Assembly: GCF_900184935.1 (NCBI RefSeq)
Contig: NZ_FXYE01000005.1
Location: forward strand, 51,938 to 115,937
Reading direction: 5' to 3'
Length of the DNA: 64,000 nt
Origin: Actibacterium lipolyticum
GTDB lineage: Bacteria; Pseudomonadota; Alphaproteobacteria; Rhodobacterales; Rhodobacteraceae
The translations under genes were made by a program, and so were the position numbers. Below are positions 1 to 9,009 of the stretch, piece after piece; the first letter of the stretch is position 1, and the number at the start of each line of letters is the position of its first letter. The notes under the pieces were generated by a model. It saw only the letters and a program-made list of their open reading frames with translations, was not told the DNA's origin and searched no databases.

Positions 1-186
1 ACGCGAAAGCAGTATTCCGCAGAAGAGAAGATCAGGATCGTGCTGGACTGTCTGAAAGGCGAAGACCGCATTGCAGAGCTGTGCTGCCGAAAGGGGATTT
101 CCCAGAGCCTGCATTACAGCTGGTCCAAGGATTTCCTTGAGGCCGGGAAGAAGCGCTTGGCTGGTGACACAGCACGAGCGGCGACC
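1..186 (+). pseudogene. IS3-family transposase OrfA, N-terminal fragment
   Basis: Frame 1 is open from the window edge and reads as the N-terminal helix-turn-helix half of an IS3-family OrfA, with recognisable stretches KQYSAEEKIRIVL, IAELCCRKGI and LEAGKKRLAGDT. Family resemblance to OrfA stops near base 186, where AGDTARAAT would normally continue into the leucine-zipper region; the following residues are unrelated. The gene is therefore cut internally as well as by the window edge. It is probably the left-hand remnant of an old insertion sequence. A piece of IS3 OrfB lies on the same strand at 8841-9009. Confidence 0.8.
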
Positions 187-278
187 CGCGACGGCGCGAA
201 TGGTCGGCTATGGGCCGATCTCGGGCTTTCATGGTGCGACTGCGGCCTTCCTGTTGCCGCGCAAATTGGCTTTCAAAC

Positions 279-3200
279 CTACTCTGCAGCCGACAACATG
301 GCTCGCTCCTGCTGCAAACGGCGGGCGGACACGCCGGGCTCTGCGCCCCAGACGGTGATCCAGCGGTAGAACACCGGCGTCAGAAAGAGGGTGAAGACGG
401 TGGCAAAGCCCAGCCCTCCGACGATGACCCAACCGACCGCAATACGTGCCTCGGCACCGGCGCCCGATGACAGGACAAGCGGCAGCCCGCCAAAGACGGT
501 GGACACCATCGTCATCATCACAGGCCGGATGCGCAGGCGCAGGGCGTCGCGAATGGCGCTGTCGATGTCTTGCCCTGCTTCACGCAACTGGTTGGCAAAT
601 TCGACAATCAGAATGCCGTTTTTCGCCATGACCCCGATCAACAGGACCAGCCCGATCTGGCTGTAATAGTTCAGCGATCCGCCCGTGATCGAAATGGCAA
701 AGAGCGCGGCGGCAAGGCCGAAGGGCACAGTCAGCATGATGACGACAGCACTTGCGATGCTTTCAAATTGTGCGGCCAGCACAAGGAACACCACAATCGC
801 GGCCACGCCAAACACCATATACATGCCCGCCTGGCTATCGCCCAGCGACGCAGCCTCGCCTGTGTAAACGATGCCCATGCCATCGGGCAGGCTCTCGGCG
901 GCAAGCTCCTCTACGCGGGCCATGGCAGTGCCCAGATCAACACCGTCAGGAAGGTTAGCCTGAACCGAGACAGCCAAAGTGCCGCCCTGACGTTCGATAG
1001 AGGATTGGCTGACCACCGGGGTCAGTGTCGCCGTCGAGGAGAGGGGCACATATTCGCCGCTTGGCAGGCGGAGTTGGATGGCCTCAAGATCATTCGGGTC
1101 GTTGATGGGCGGTCCACCGGGCACAACGCGCACGTCGGTTTCGGTATCATCCAGAAAGACGCTGACCGCGACGGTGCCTTGGGTCAGCGCACTGATCGTT
1201 CTGGTGATCTCGGCTTCGCTCAGGCCGAAAACTCCTGCCATTTCCTGATCGACGGTAATCTCGAATTGCGCCTGCACGCTGTCGCCTGAGACCTGCGGGT
1301 TAGAGAATGCGGCGTCCTGGGCCATGACGGCCACAAGCGCGTCGGCGGCCTCTGTCATCTCGTCAACATTGGTGCCGCTGACAGCAAAGGTCAGCCCGTT
1401 CCCGCCACCACGAATGTTAAGGCTGTTCGGCGAAATCGCGAAGACCTGCACACCGGGCACGGTCGAGAGCATGCCGTTGATCGGCCCCATCAGCTCTTGC
1501 TGCGACCAGTCCCGATCTGCCCAATCAGGCAAACGTGCAACAACGAAGGCAGTGGTGCCGCCACCGATCCCGATGATGCTTTGAACCGATGTGATCTGAC
1601 CGCTTTCCTGAAACGGCGCGAGGATCGCTTCGATCTGGGTGATTTGCGTATCCAGATACTCGGCCGTCGTGTCGGACGCGCCGCGGGCCTGAACCAGAAA
1701 GAACCCACGATCCTCTGTCGGCGTGATTGTTGATGTGAGCGTGCTTGCCGCACCCGCCGCAATGAGGGCAAAGCCGAACGCAATGGCCAGAACCATTAGG
1801 GGGGCGCGGATGGCGCGATCCGTCACCCAGTCAAACCCGCGCGACAGGCGGCTTGGCGCAGTTGGGGCGTGTTGCGATTTTTCGTTGTGCTTGCCGGGAT
1901 CCAGAAGCGCCGCCAACACCGGACCCAGCGTCAGCGCCGCGATGGAGGACAGTGTGACAGCAAAGGCCAGCACAAAGCCGAATTCGCTGAACACGCCCCC
2001 CGCCTGACCGGGCAGGAACGAGATGGGGATGAACACGGCGGCAAGCGTCGCGGTGGTTGAAATGACGGCAAAGAAGACCTCGTTCGCGCCAGCGGCGGCG
2101 GCAGCAAATGCGCCCATGCCTTCTTTACGTTTGCGCACGATGTTTTCGACCACCACGATGGCGTCATCCACCACCATCCCTGTGGCCAGAACCAAGGCCA
2201 AGAGGCTGATTGTATTGATCGAAAACCCCGTCAGCCAAATCGCGGCGACAGTGCCGACCAGCGCGATCGGGATCGTGATTGCGGGGATCAGCGTTGCCCG
2301 CAAGGACCGCAGGAACGCGAAGATCACAAGGATCACAATCACCGTGGCCAAACCAATGGACTTGATGACCTCGGTCAAGGCCCCTTCGATGAAGATACCG
2401 TCATCGGTCGAGATGATGAGTTCGACGCCCTCAGGTAGCGCGTTGCGCAGCTCTTCAACGGCCTCCTGCACGGCGAGCGATATTTCCAGCGTGTTGCCTT
2501 CTGACTGGCGGGTGATATCAAGCCCGATGGCGGTTTGCCCGTTCACGCGGGTGGTGACTTGGGTGTCTTCGGGCAGAAGCTGAACCAGCGCCACATCCGA
2601 AATCCGCGTGTTCGAGCCGATGAGGATATTGCCGATGCTCTCTACGGTCACGCCGGCGTTTCCGACCTGCAGGGCAATGGTTTGCGCATCCGTTTCCAAC
2701 TCGCCCAGAGGAGTATCGTCGCGCAGGTCCGCAAGGGCTGTCGTCACGTCGAACACAGTCAAGCCGCGGCTGAGCAAAAGACGGTCATCAAGGCTGACGC
2801 GGAACTCGTTTGAACGGTCCCCGCGGGTTGTGACCTCGGCAATGCCATCAATGAGGGACAGCCTGCTGTAGATCGGGCCTTCGGCGAGGGCGGTCAGTTC
2901 GTCCAGTGGCACATCCCCCAGCACCGCCAAACGAATGATCGCGCTTGCGTTGCTGTCAGATTTAGAAACGGTCGGATCATTCTCAAGATCACCGGGAAGC
3001 TGGCGCACGGTGGCCGACACAATCTCGCGGGCCTCGTTCGCGGCCACGTCGATATCTGTGCCGTCTGACAGGTCAATTGTGATGCTGCTTGTACCTGTGG
3101 AGGAACTGGACTCGATGTAGGACAGACCTTCGAGCGCGCTTAGCGCATCTTCCAACACTTGGGTGATTTCCTGATCGACCGTTGCGGGCGTCGCGCCGTC

Positions 3201-3383
3201 GTATTGGGTGCGGATCGAGAGCACCGGCTGGTCCACATCGGGCATCTCGCGCACATCAACAGAAGTGAGCGCGGCGAGACCGGCAATCAGAATCAAGAGG
3301 TTGACGACAAAGCCGAAGATGGGCCGTGCGACGAAGAGATCGGCCAAGCCAGAGGCCGCGCGCTGGATGGTGGGCGTGCTCAT
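279..3383 (-). CDS. RND efflux transporter, inner-membrane permease
   Basis: A 1034-residue protein, the usual length for an AcrB/MexF-type resistance-nodulation-division permease. The N terminus has the typical first membrane helix followed by MPDVDQPVLSIRTQYDGA. The helix-4 proton-relay motif MVVDDAIVVVENI lies near residue 400, and a second block of membrane helices closes the protein. It would use the proton gradient to pump small toxic molecules through a trimeric complex with the adaptor gene immediately upstream, whose stop overlaps its ATG by 4 bases. No outer-membrane TolC-type gene is nearby, so it probably borrows one. The substrate cannot be told from the sequence. Confidence 0.95.
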   Translation of the reverse strand: MSTPTIQRAASGLADLFVARPIFGFVVNLLILIAGLAALTSVDVREMPDVDQPVLSIRTQYDGATPATVDQEITQVLEDALSALEGLSYIESSSSTGTSSITIDLSDGTDIDVAANEAREIVSATVRQLPGDLENDPTVSKSDSNASAIIRLAVLGDVPLDELTALAEGPIYSRLSLIDGIAEVTTRGDRSNEFRVSLDDRLLLSRGLTVFDVTTALADLRDDTPLGELETDAQTIALQVGNAGVTVESIGNILIGSNTRISDVALVQLLPEDTQVTTRVNGQTAIGLDITRQSEGNTLEISLAVQEAVEELRNALPEGVELIISTDDGIFIEGALTEVIKSIGLATVIVILVIFAFLRSLRATLIPAITIPIALVGTVAAIWLTGFSINTISLLALVLATGMVVDDAIVVVENIVRKRKEGMGAFAAAAAGANEVFFAVISTTATLAAVFIPISFLPGQAGGVFSEFGFVLAFAVTLSSIAALTLGPVLAALLDPGKHNEKSQHAPTAPSRLSRGFDWVTDRAIRAPLMVLAIAFGFALIAAGAASTLTSTITPTEDRGFFLVQARGASDTTAEYLDTQITQIEAILAPFQESGQITSVQSIIGIGGGTTAFVVARLPDWADRDWSQQELMGPINGMLSTVPGVQVFAISPNSLNIRGGGNGLTFAVSGTNVDEMTEAADALVAVMAQDAAFSNPQVSGDSVQAQFEITVDQEMAGVFGLSEAEITRTISALTQGTVAVSVFLDDTETDVRVVPGGPPINDPNDLEAIQLRLPSGEYVPLSSTATLTPVVSQSSIERQGGTLAVSVQANLPDGVDLGTAMARVEELAAESLPDGMGIVYTGEAASLGDSQAGMYMVFGVAAIVVFLVLAAQFESIASAVVIMLTVPFGLAAALFAISITGGSLNYYSQIGLVLLIGVMAKNGILIVEFANQLREAGQDIDSAIRDALRLRIRPVMMTMVSTVFGGLPLVLSSGAGAEARIAVGWVIVGGLGFATVFTLFLTPVFYRWITVWGAEPGVSARRLQQERAMLSAAE

Positions 3384-4507
3384 GTCGGTTCCCGATCAGT
3401 CAGTTGGGGTGCGGCATTCGCATCGGTGATTTGGGAGCCGCCCCGCAGCTTGTGCGCACCTTCGGTGATAATCATGGTGCCAGCAGGCAGGTCGACATCC
3501 AGCCAGACATTTTCGTCGCGGCGATGCAGGATCGTGACTGGGATGCTCTGCGCCTTGCCGTCTTGCTCGAACCAGATACTCGCCCCGTCGCGCGACCATG
3601 TGATGGCCGTTGTCGGCACCACCAGCAAAGGGTCGCTCAAATCACTGAGCCGCGCGGTGAACGTCATTCCCGGCCAGAGGATTTCATCAGGGTTCTCGAC
3701 CCGCGCCTTGACCGTAACGCTGCGGGTGACATCGTCGATCCGGCTGTCAAACGACGCAATCTCGCCGTGGAGATTGCGACCCGTCAGGGAAGGGGTTTCG
3801 AGGGTGACTTCGCGCCCGATCGCGAGGAAGCCGACAGAGCGTTCGGGGAGTTCGAATTCCACCAGCAAGGCGCTGGCATTGTCGATCGTAACGATCGGGG
3901 TATTGGCGGTGAGGAAATCGCCGACGTTCACGTCGCTCAACCCGATTTTGCCGGAAATCGGTGCGCGGATCGTGAGGTCTTCGAGGGCAAGCTCGGCCTG
4001 TGCGACATTGGCTTGAGCAAGGCGCTGCGCCAGCCGCGCCTCGGAGAGTGTTACATCCGTAACCGTCAGGTTCCCCGATTGCTGCAGGCGTTCGTAGCGG
4101 GCCACGGTTGCGTCGGCCTGTTCCAGCTCACTCTGGGCGGTTTCAAGGGACAGCGTGGCGGCGCGGGCATCAAGCTGAACCAACACATCCCCCTGCGAGA
4201 CCCGCGCGTTCGGGGTCAGGTTAAGCTCGATAATTCGGCCGGACACATCCGAGGTCACTGTCGCGCTGCTGACGGCCTGCGAATTGCCGATGGCGCGGAA
4301 GGTGTCTTCGAACGGCTGCATGTCCAATGGTGTCAACACGACGGTCGTCGCGCCGCCGCCCGGTCTGCCACCCGGCCCACCCGGGCCCTGCGTGACAGGG
4401 GCTTGCCCGTCAGCGCCCGTTGGCGCCCCACCGGGCAGCCCAAACGACCAGACGTAGGCGCCCGCAATGATGCCGATTGACGCGATGACATAGAGTAGCT
4501 TTTTCAT
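3380..4507 (-). CDS. RND efflux periplasmic adaptor (HlyD/AcrA family)
   Basis: A 375-residue membrane-fusion protein. An N-terminal anchor or signal helix (about residues 4-23) is followed by a Gly/Pro-rich linker, then a biotinyl-lipoyl half-motif, an alpha-helical hairpin rich in Ala/Gln/Leu, and beta-barrel domains (ISGKIGLSDVNVGDFL, WPGMTFTARL). It bridges the RND permease to an outer-membrane channel. It is translationally coupled to the permease by a 4-base overlap. The TetR gene lies 124 bp upstream on the same strand, so the order tetR-adaptor-permease suggests local control. Confidence 0.93.
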   Translation of the reverse strand: MKKLLYVIASIGIIAGAYVWSFGLPGGAPTGADGQAPVTQGPGGPGGRPGGGATTVVLTPLDMQPFEDTFRAIGNSQAVSSATVTSDVSGRIIELNLTPNARVSQGDVLVQLDARAATLSLETAQSELEQADATVARYERLQQSGNLTVTDVTLSEARLAQRLAQANVAQAELALEDLTIRAPISGKIGLSDVNVGDFLTANTPIVTIDNASALLVEFELPERSVGFLAIGREVTLETPSLTGRNLHGEIASFDSRIDDVTRSVTVKARVENPDEILWPGMTFTARLSDLSDPLLVVPTTAITWSRDGASIWFEQDGKAQSIPVTILHRRDENVWLDVDLPAGTMIITEGAHKLRGGSQITDANAAPQLTDREPT

Positions 4508-4631
4508 GTTTGAGCCTTTCGTCGAGCCTCTGGCACGGTGGTGGCGCGCGCCCCTAGACGGACGTGCGGTGGGTGATACGCAGCACGGGGTCTGCTCCGT
4601 CGTTATTTCTTTGACGAGTGGGGCAATGTGG

Positions 4632-5219
4632 CTATTCGCCAGTTGACGAGAGTAGCCGTGAGGCGTCCATCAACCCCTCCCAGACACGATCGAGAGCTTG
4701 GCTAAGGGTGATGCCGTCTTCATGTTCCCAAAGGAAAATCGCTCCGCCGATTGCATTGGTTGCGCTATGGGCAAGCGCGGCGGCGGTTTGGCGGTTGCCT
4801 ATGCGGCTGCAAAAAACCTCTGTCAGGTCTTCGCGTTGCGCAGAGAGAAACCCATCAAGGATGCCACGCGCCTTCTCGTTGCATCTTAGGATCTTCCCCA
4901 CCATCCGCAGGATGGCTTCATCCTTCGCCAGCGTTTCGATGTGCCGACCCAGAAGCCGCTTAATGTCCGCGGCCAGGGGCGCTGTCCCAGTGCGCAGCGC
5001 CTCTTTGTCACTTTCGCTGAACTCTGGCGGATGCCCGATCGCGGCGGCCTCCTTGTTTGGGTAGTAGTTAAAGAAGGTCCGCGTGCTGACGCCCGATGCT
5101 GCGGCGATCTCATCTGTTGTGAGGCTTTCAAGGCCGTTCTGCATGGCCAGCTCCAAAGTTGCCCTCTGGATTAGAAGCGCCGTTTCTTGGCGCCTTCTTT
5201 CTCGTAACGGAAGTGTCAT
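4632..5219 (-). CDS. TetR-family transcriptional regulator
   Basis: About 195 residues from the chosen ATG at 5219 (MTLPLRERRRQET); an in-frame ATG 54 bases upstream would add a Cys-rich tail not typical of the family and would run across the operator-like palindrome. Residues about 15-60 form the TetR DNA-binding domain, with the recognition stretch TTDEIAAASGVSTRTFFNYY. The C-terminal ligand domain is not informative. Lying just upstream of the adaptor/permease pair, it is the likely repressor of the pump and of itself. A 6-bp-arm palindrome lies between it and the divergent DUF1499 gene. Confidence 0.9.
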   Translation of the reverse strand: MTLPLRERRRQETALLIQRATLELAMQNGLESLTTDEIAAASGVSTRTFFNYYPNKEAAAIGHPPEFSESDKEALRTGTAPLAADIKRLLGRHIETLAKDEAILRMVGKILRCNEKARGILDGFLSAQREDLTEVFCSRIGNRQTAAALAHSATNAIGGAIFLWEHEDGITLSQALDRVWEGLMDASRLLSSTGE

Positions 5220-5223
5220 TTCA

Positions 5224-5249
5224 AAAACCTTGCACAGTCTGCAAGTTTT
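5224..5249. promoter_or_regulatory. Candidate TetR operator (palindrome)
   Basis: The sequence CTTGCA-CAGTC-TGCAAG (5229-5245) is a perfect 6-bp inverted repeat with a 5-bp centre. The symmetry continues outward after one mismatch as AAA/TTT. It lies just upstream of the tetR ATG (5219) and before the divergent gene at 5297, as expected for an autoregulatory TetR operator. Binding is inferred, not shown. Confidence 0.6.
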
Positions 5250-5296
5250 GCATAGCGAGCAGGAAAGGCGCATTCAAGTCAAGGATTGGAGAGAAA

Positions 5297-6016
5297 ATGA
5301 AACATTTGGGAAAGATCGCCCTGTTGGTCGCCGTGATCGGGGCCGGGGGCGCGGCGCTGATGATTTTCGGGGCACGTTTGGGGCTTTGGGAGCCGATAAC
5401 AGGCTTTGGGCTTTATCGTTCCTATTTCAATCCGCTGGCGATGATTGTCGCGGGTCTGGGGCTTTTTGCGCTGGTTCTCCATCTTATCCGTAAGGAAAAG
5501 GCGGCAGCCGTGTTGGGCGGCCTTGCGGCCCTCGTTGGCGTCGCCCTGCTCGTGCCGATGATCTCTTCAACGCTCAACCCGCCGGTTCGGGCGGCGCCGA
5601 TCAACGACATCACAACCGACACAGCCAACCCGCCGGCCTTTCTGGTTCTGGATGACACGCGGCCAGGCGCGCGCACCTCGCTCGTCTATGCGGGTGCAAA
5701 GGTTGCCGAGGCCCAAGCTGCCGCCTATCCCGATATCGCACCACTTGAAACCGAACTTAACGCAGCTGCCGCCTATGCGCGCGCCTTGGCTGTGGCCAAT
5801 GCGATGGGCTGGGAGATCATCGCAGAGGATGCTGAAAACCACCGGTTCGAGGCGACCGCCCGCACATCCGTATTTTACTTCGCGGATGATGTCGTGGTTG
5901 TCGTGACCGAACAGGACAGTGGCAGCCGCGTTGATATGCGCAGCGTGTCCCGCGTTGGTCGCAGCGATCAAGGCGTCAACGCCGCCCGCATCCGTGCGTT
6001 CCAGCAGCAATTCTGA
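5297..6016 (+). CDS. DUF1499-family membrane protein
   Basis: 239 residues. The ATG at 5297 follows the purine-rich run GGAGAGAAA. Three hydrophobic segments (about residues 7-28, 41-58 and 64-84) are followed by a soluble domain with DUF1499 features (AYARALAVANAMGWEII, ENHRFEATARTSVFYF, DMRSVSRVGRSDQGVNAARI). Its function is unknown. It is divergent from tetR across a shared intergenic palindrome and sits 20 bp before a secreted-protein gene, so the two probably form a small operon under TetR control. A role in envelope stress linked to the pump would be inference only. Confidence 0.85.
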   Translation: MKHLGKIALLVAVIGAGGAALMIFGARLGLWEPITGFGLYRSYFNPLAMIVAGLGLFALVLHLIRKEKAAAVLGGLAALVGVALLVPMISSTLNPPVRAAPINDITTDTANPPAFLVLDDTRPGARTSLVYAGAKVAEAQAAAYPDIAPLETELNAAAAYARALAVANAMGWEIIAEDAENHRFEATARTSVFYFADDVVVVVTEQDSGSRVDMRSVSRVGRSDQGVNAARIRAFQQQF

Positions 6017-6036
6017 CACTTGGAAAGGAAAGTCCC

Positions 6037-6561
6037 GTGAAAACTGTAACCCTCCTTTGCACGACCCTGTGCTTGACGTTTCCGCTGGCCGCATTCGCCG
6101 AGGCGCCAACGATCCAGACCCAAGGGGCCATCATCTACCTCGCTGACAACCTTGACGAAGACGCGATGCTTGGCTGGTGTATTGATACCGAAGGCCGTGG
6201 GCTGAGCGACCAGCTCCACGCGCATTCCTGCAAACCTACGGGCGATGACGTGCTTTTCGATTATGCGGCCGACAAGGGCAGGATCAGCTCCGCGACGTAT
6301 GACGGCCTTTGCATGGCCTATAACGCCGCCGAGAGCGTCGAAAGTCCCTTTGGCTTGATCGCTTGCGACGAGACGGATGAAGCCCAGCGTTTTGTCTACG
6401 ACGAAGCCAGCATGGAAATCCGTCTGGGCATGGATGCGACGCAATGTGTGACGGTCTCGACCGCCATTGACGACGCCGGGCCGTTCCAGTCCCGCGATCT
6501 GATCCTCGCGGCCTGCGATAGTCTGGAGCCAAGCTTCAAACAGTGGGTCATTCAGGACTAA
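6037..6561 (+). CDS. Secreted ricin-type beta-trefoil-like protein
   Basis: 174 residues with a clear signal peptide ending near AFA-EA (residues 20-22). The mature part repeats Cys-containing modules (GWCIDTEG, GLCMAYNA, TQCVTVST), each followed by a second Cys (HSCKP, IACDE, AACDS). It ends in a QW-like motif (KQWVIQD), which resembles ricin-B lectin repeats. The six Cys probably form three loop disulfides in the periplasm or outside the cell. It follows the DUF1499 gene by 20 bp. Sugar binding is a family-level guess; the primary sequence is divergent. Confidence 0.7.
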   Translation: MKTVTLLCTTLCLTFPLAAFAEAPTIQTQGAIIYLADNLDEDAMLGWCIDTEGRGLSDQLHAHSCKPTGDDVLFDYAADKGRISSATYDGLCMAYNAAESVESPFGLIACDETDEAQRFVYDEASMEIRLGMDATQCVTVSTAIDDAGPFQSRDLILAACDSLEPSFKQWVIQD

Positions 6562-6966
6562 CCCGATCAGGTTCCGGCTGGAGCCTTGCCGATTCCATGG
6601 CATGGCTCCAGTTATTCAGCCCCACAGTACTGATTTGCCGTGCCGATGGATCGATCCGCCGTTCAACCCGATTGCGAACAGTTTCATCGGCCGCAAGAGT
6701 CTGGCTTTGCTCCTGTGGTGTTGGCTTCAGGCACACGACATGTGAGATGGTAGGAGGGCGCTTGCTTCAGAACATCCAAGGCGGATCGCTGACCGGAACT
6801 TCAACCTTCGGAAATTAAGCATGCACGGCGAATGACAGCTTTGAAGGGCGGCAATGCAGCAACCTTTGGATGGGTTGAACGGCAGCTTTGGGCCGAACTG
6901 GCCTCGGTCTCCCCTGCATCACAGCCTTAAAACATGTCAGTTCTCACACAGCGGCAGCCGAAGCGG
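6562..6966. other. Intergenic stretch with one hairpin
   Basis: About 400 bases with no convincing gene. Right after the ricin-like gene there is an inverted repeat CTGGAGCC/GGCTCCAG (6578-6585 and 6604-6611, 18-base loop), which could end the transcript but lacks a strong T-run. Short open frames here have no family features and no ribosome-binding site that I can defend. Confidence 0.5.
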
Positions 6967-7296
6967 TTACTGCCCTATAAGCCGCATGGTCAAAGACGCA
7001 CCACCGCCTTGTATCTCGAACAGGCGGTCTATGTTCGGATGCGCGCCGGGTCGGTTCCGCGCGTCCTCGGTATGTTCCGCAAAAACTGCTAGTCCGTGTG
7101 TCGCAGCTTCGGCATTCAGAACCCCATACGTCGCGAACAGATATTGGTAGACCGCCAGGGACCCCTGCTTGCCCGGTTGGTTCTCAATGGACGCGACCAC
7201 ATCGCCTGCGGCATCGACCATCTCCAATCTCTCGATCCCGTCAATGGATGGCAGGTTCTGAAGGTTTTCCTTGAACGAGGAAACGGGCTGAATCAT
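6967..7296 (-). CDS. DUF2322-family protein
   Basis: 109 residues, close to the usual size of the small DUF2322 family. Recognisable stretches are FKENLQNLPSIDGIERLEM, NQPGKQGSLAVYQYL and HGLAVFAEHTEDARNRPG. The ATG at 7296 is preceded on the minus strand by GAAAGGACAG, a good ribosome-binding site. It has no signal peptide or membrane segment, so it is likely cytosolic. The function of the family is not known to me. It stands alone, convergent with the ricin-like gene. Confidence 0.7.
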   Translation of the reverse strand: MIQPVSSFKENLQNLPSIDGIERLEMVDAAGDVVASIENQPGKQGSLAVYQYLFATYGVLNAEAATHGLAVFAEHTEDARNRPGAHPNIDRLFEIQGGGASLTMRLIGQ

Positions 7297-7668
7297 CGGG
7301 CTGTCCTTTCAATTGCCATTCCGCACCGCCCATACCAAACCAAGGACCGCCACGCCAAGGTCGCAAATGCGCCGCATCAAAATTGGATCAGCACATCGGC
7401 ACCTTCAATTCTGCAGCTGCAACGAATGTCAGGTTCGGGGAAACCGAGCCGCAGCGATGACCAACCCGGCGAACAGCACCTGTGGGCCGACATCGGCGGC
7501 GGCAAGTGCTGAAACACGCTTTTGTCGATCTGAAGCGCCACCCCGCCAAGGGATGTGACCTCCGGGCTGATCACAAGTCTGTGCGGCAATGGGCGCCAAT
7601 CCCCTCTGACCCAAAATTTGCGCTAAACTCAGGTGCAACGACAAGCTCTGACGAAGGGAGGCCTGCTA
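7297..7668. other. Intergenic stretch, possible decayed coding DNA
   Basis: 372 bases between two divergent genes. On the minus strand, roughly 7410-7600, short protein-like stretches appear in two different frames (LVISPEVTSLGGVALQID, then PQVLFAGLVIAAA), as might be left by a frameshifted gene. I cannot name a family. The promoter of the Tat-protein gene should lie at the right end. Confidence 0.3.
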
Positions 7669-8157
7669 ATGTCTCGAATTCCGATACCCCGCCGAACGTT
7701 CATGGCAACGGGGACTGCAGCACTGATGACCACCGGGACAGGCCTGATGTCGCCCGTCCGTGCGCAGGGCCTCGCTCCGACGACAACGATGCGCGGCGGG
7801 GCGAACAACTACCGGCCCGGCGCGCCCATCGTGGACCGGATCGGTGGCGGCGGTTTCATGATGTCTGGCACCGTCCGCCGCGCGGGCGACGGCGCACCGC
7901 TGGCCGGTATTCGCATCCAGATCTGGGCCCACACCACTGAAGGCCGCGAGAGAGACACGCGAAGCCACGGTGCGACCCTGACGAACGCTGACGGCGTGTT
8001 CCAACTCGAGATGCCGCAGATCGTGCCGACCTTCGGGCAACCACATGGACACCTTGCCTACGACAGCGGTGACTTCCAGACCGTCTTTCTGCGCCCGGTC
8101 ATGGCAAATTCCCGTGACACCAGCCTGTCCGCGCATTTCGTGCTGCAACCGGCCTGA
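7669..8157 (+). CDS. Tat-exported transthyretin-like / intradiol-dioxygenase-fold protein
   Basis: 162 residues. The ATG at 7669 follows the ribosome-binding site GAAGGGAGG. A twin-arginine signal (PRRTFMATG, R8-R9) leads to a likely cleavage after VRA (about residue 32). The rest resembles the beta-sandwich core of intradiol-dioxygenase-like or TTR-like proteins: SGTVRRAGDGAPLAGIRIQIW, then TNADGVFQLEM, then GHLAYDSGDFQTVFL. The Tyr/His iron ligands of true dioxygenases are not evident. It sits 2 bp before a ferric-reductase-like membrane gene and was probably co-transcribed and exported folded, possibly with a cofactor. The enzymatic role is unknown. Confidence 0.7.
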   Translation: MSRIPIPRRTFMATGTAALMTTGTGLMSPVRAQGLAPTTTMRGGANNYRPGAPIVDRIGGGGFMMSGTVRRAGDGAPLAGIRIQIWAHTTEGRERDTRSHGATLTNADGVFQLEMPQIVPTFGQPHGHLAYDSGDFQTVFLRPVMANSRDTSLSAHFVLQPA

Positions 8158-8159
8158 CC

Positions 8160-8786
8160 TTGGCCGTCCTTCGCGCGATTCTGATCTGGTCTGCGATTGT
8201 GGGCGTCATCGGCGCATCCCTGGTCGTTGCTGCAGGGAGCGAGTACCTCGCGTATCGCTCCCCCGCCTACGTGGCGGCAGGATTTGCCGGTGTGACCGCG
8301 CTGGCCCTCTTGCTGGTGCAGCCTCTGCTGGCCGCCAGACTGCTGCCCGGGATACCGATGCAGGCTGGGCGACGGATCCATCGCTGGACCGGCGTTGCGC
8401 TGGTGCTCGCCATTGCCGTGCATGTCGTCGGTCTGTGGATCACGAGCCCGCCCGACATGGTCGATGCATTGACCTTCACCGCACCAACCGCGTTCTCCGC
8501 CTTTGGCGTCGTGGCGATGTGGGCACTGATCGCAGCTGCGCTCCTCGCCGGCATCAGGCAAAAGCTCCGTCTTCGACCGCAGGTCTGGCGACTTGGACAC
8601 ACCATGGCAGCCTCCATTGTCGTCGTCGGGAGCGTGGCACACGCGATCCTGATTGAAGGCACGATGGGGACAGAATCGAAGACCTTGATGTGTGCGGCGG
8701 CAATTGGAGCCTGGGCGCTGGCGGTCGGGCGACTCAAGCCCTGGACCGGGGTGCGGAGAGGCTGGCGAAGACAGTCGCGGCAATGA
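8160..8786 (+). CDS. Ferric-reductase-like haem membrane protein
   Basis: 208 residues with about six hydrophobic segments. Two helices each carry a His pair spaced 14 apart (H74/H88 in the IHRWTGV helix and H147/H161 in the LGHTMA helix), the bis-haem arrangement of ferric-reductase-like transmembrane domains. The start is taken as TTG at 8160, two bases after the preceding TGA; a later GTG is possible. No FAD/NAD domain follows, so it would pass electrons to or from a partner, possibly the Tat-exported protein upstream. Confidence 0.75.
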   Translation: MAVLRAILIWSAIVGVIGASLVVAAGSEYLAYRSPAYVAAGFAGVTALALLLVQPLLAARLLPGIPMQAGRRIHRWTGVALVLAIAVHVVGLWITSPPDMVDALTFTAPTAFSAFGVVAMWALIAAALLAGIRQKLRLRPQVWRLGHTMAASIVVVGSVAHAILIEGTMGTESKTLMCAAAIGAWALAVGRLKPWTGVRRGWRRQSRQ

Positions 8787-8840
8787 CCGATCCGTTCGGC
8801 CAGCAGCCGTTAACGACTGGGTCTTTCTGCGGCACTCACA

Positions 8841-9009
8841 AATGGCAGCCTGCGTGATGAGCTCCTGAACGAGGAGATGTTCGACAGCTTGGAGGATGCC
8901 CGCAGAAGCGCGCCGGACGCTTGAGCAATTTGAGGGCTCCGCGCCCGGCGCGCTTGCCCAAACCAACGACGACGAATATGAAAACCAGACCCGCAGACTC
9001 TCGTTATGA
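8841..9009 (+). pseudogene. IS3-family transposase OrfB, C-terminal remnant
   Basis: Two frames together give the end of an IS3-family OrfB. From 8841 comes NGSLRDELLNEEMFDSLEDA. Then, in the next frame from 8911, comes RRTLEQFEGSAPGALAQ followed by DDEYENQTRRLSL and a stop at 9007-9009. The part between, which should hold the HYNTVRPHSSLG region with the last catalytic residue, is deleted, so it cannot be active. It has the same strand and family as the OrfA fragment at 1-186. It therefore marks the right side of an accessory block or an independent insertion. Confidence 0.8.

Noticed and set aside
570..1289. Open frame opposite the RND permease
   Set aside because: Shadow of the permease; no protein family features.
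6543..6818. Open frame after the ricin-like gene
   Set aside because: Overlaps the previous gene's end and a hairpin; no recognisable features.
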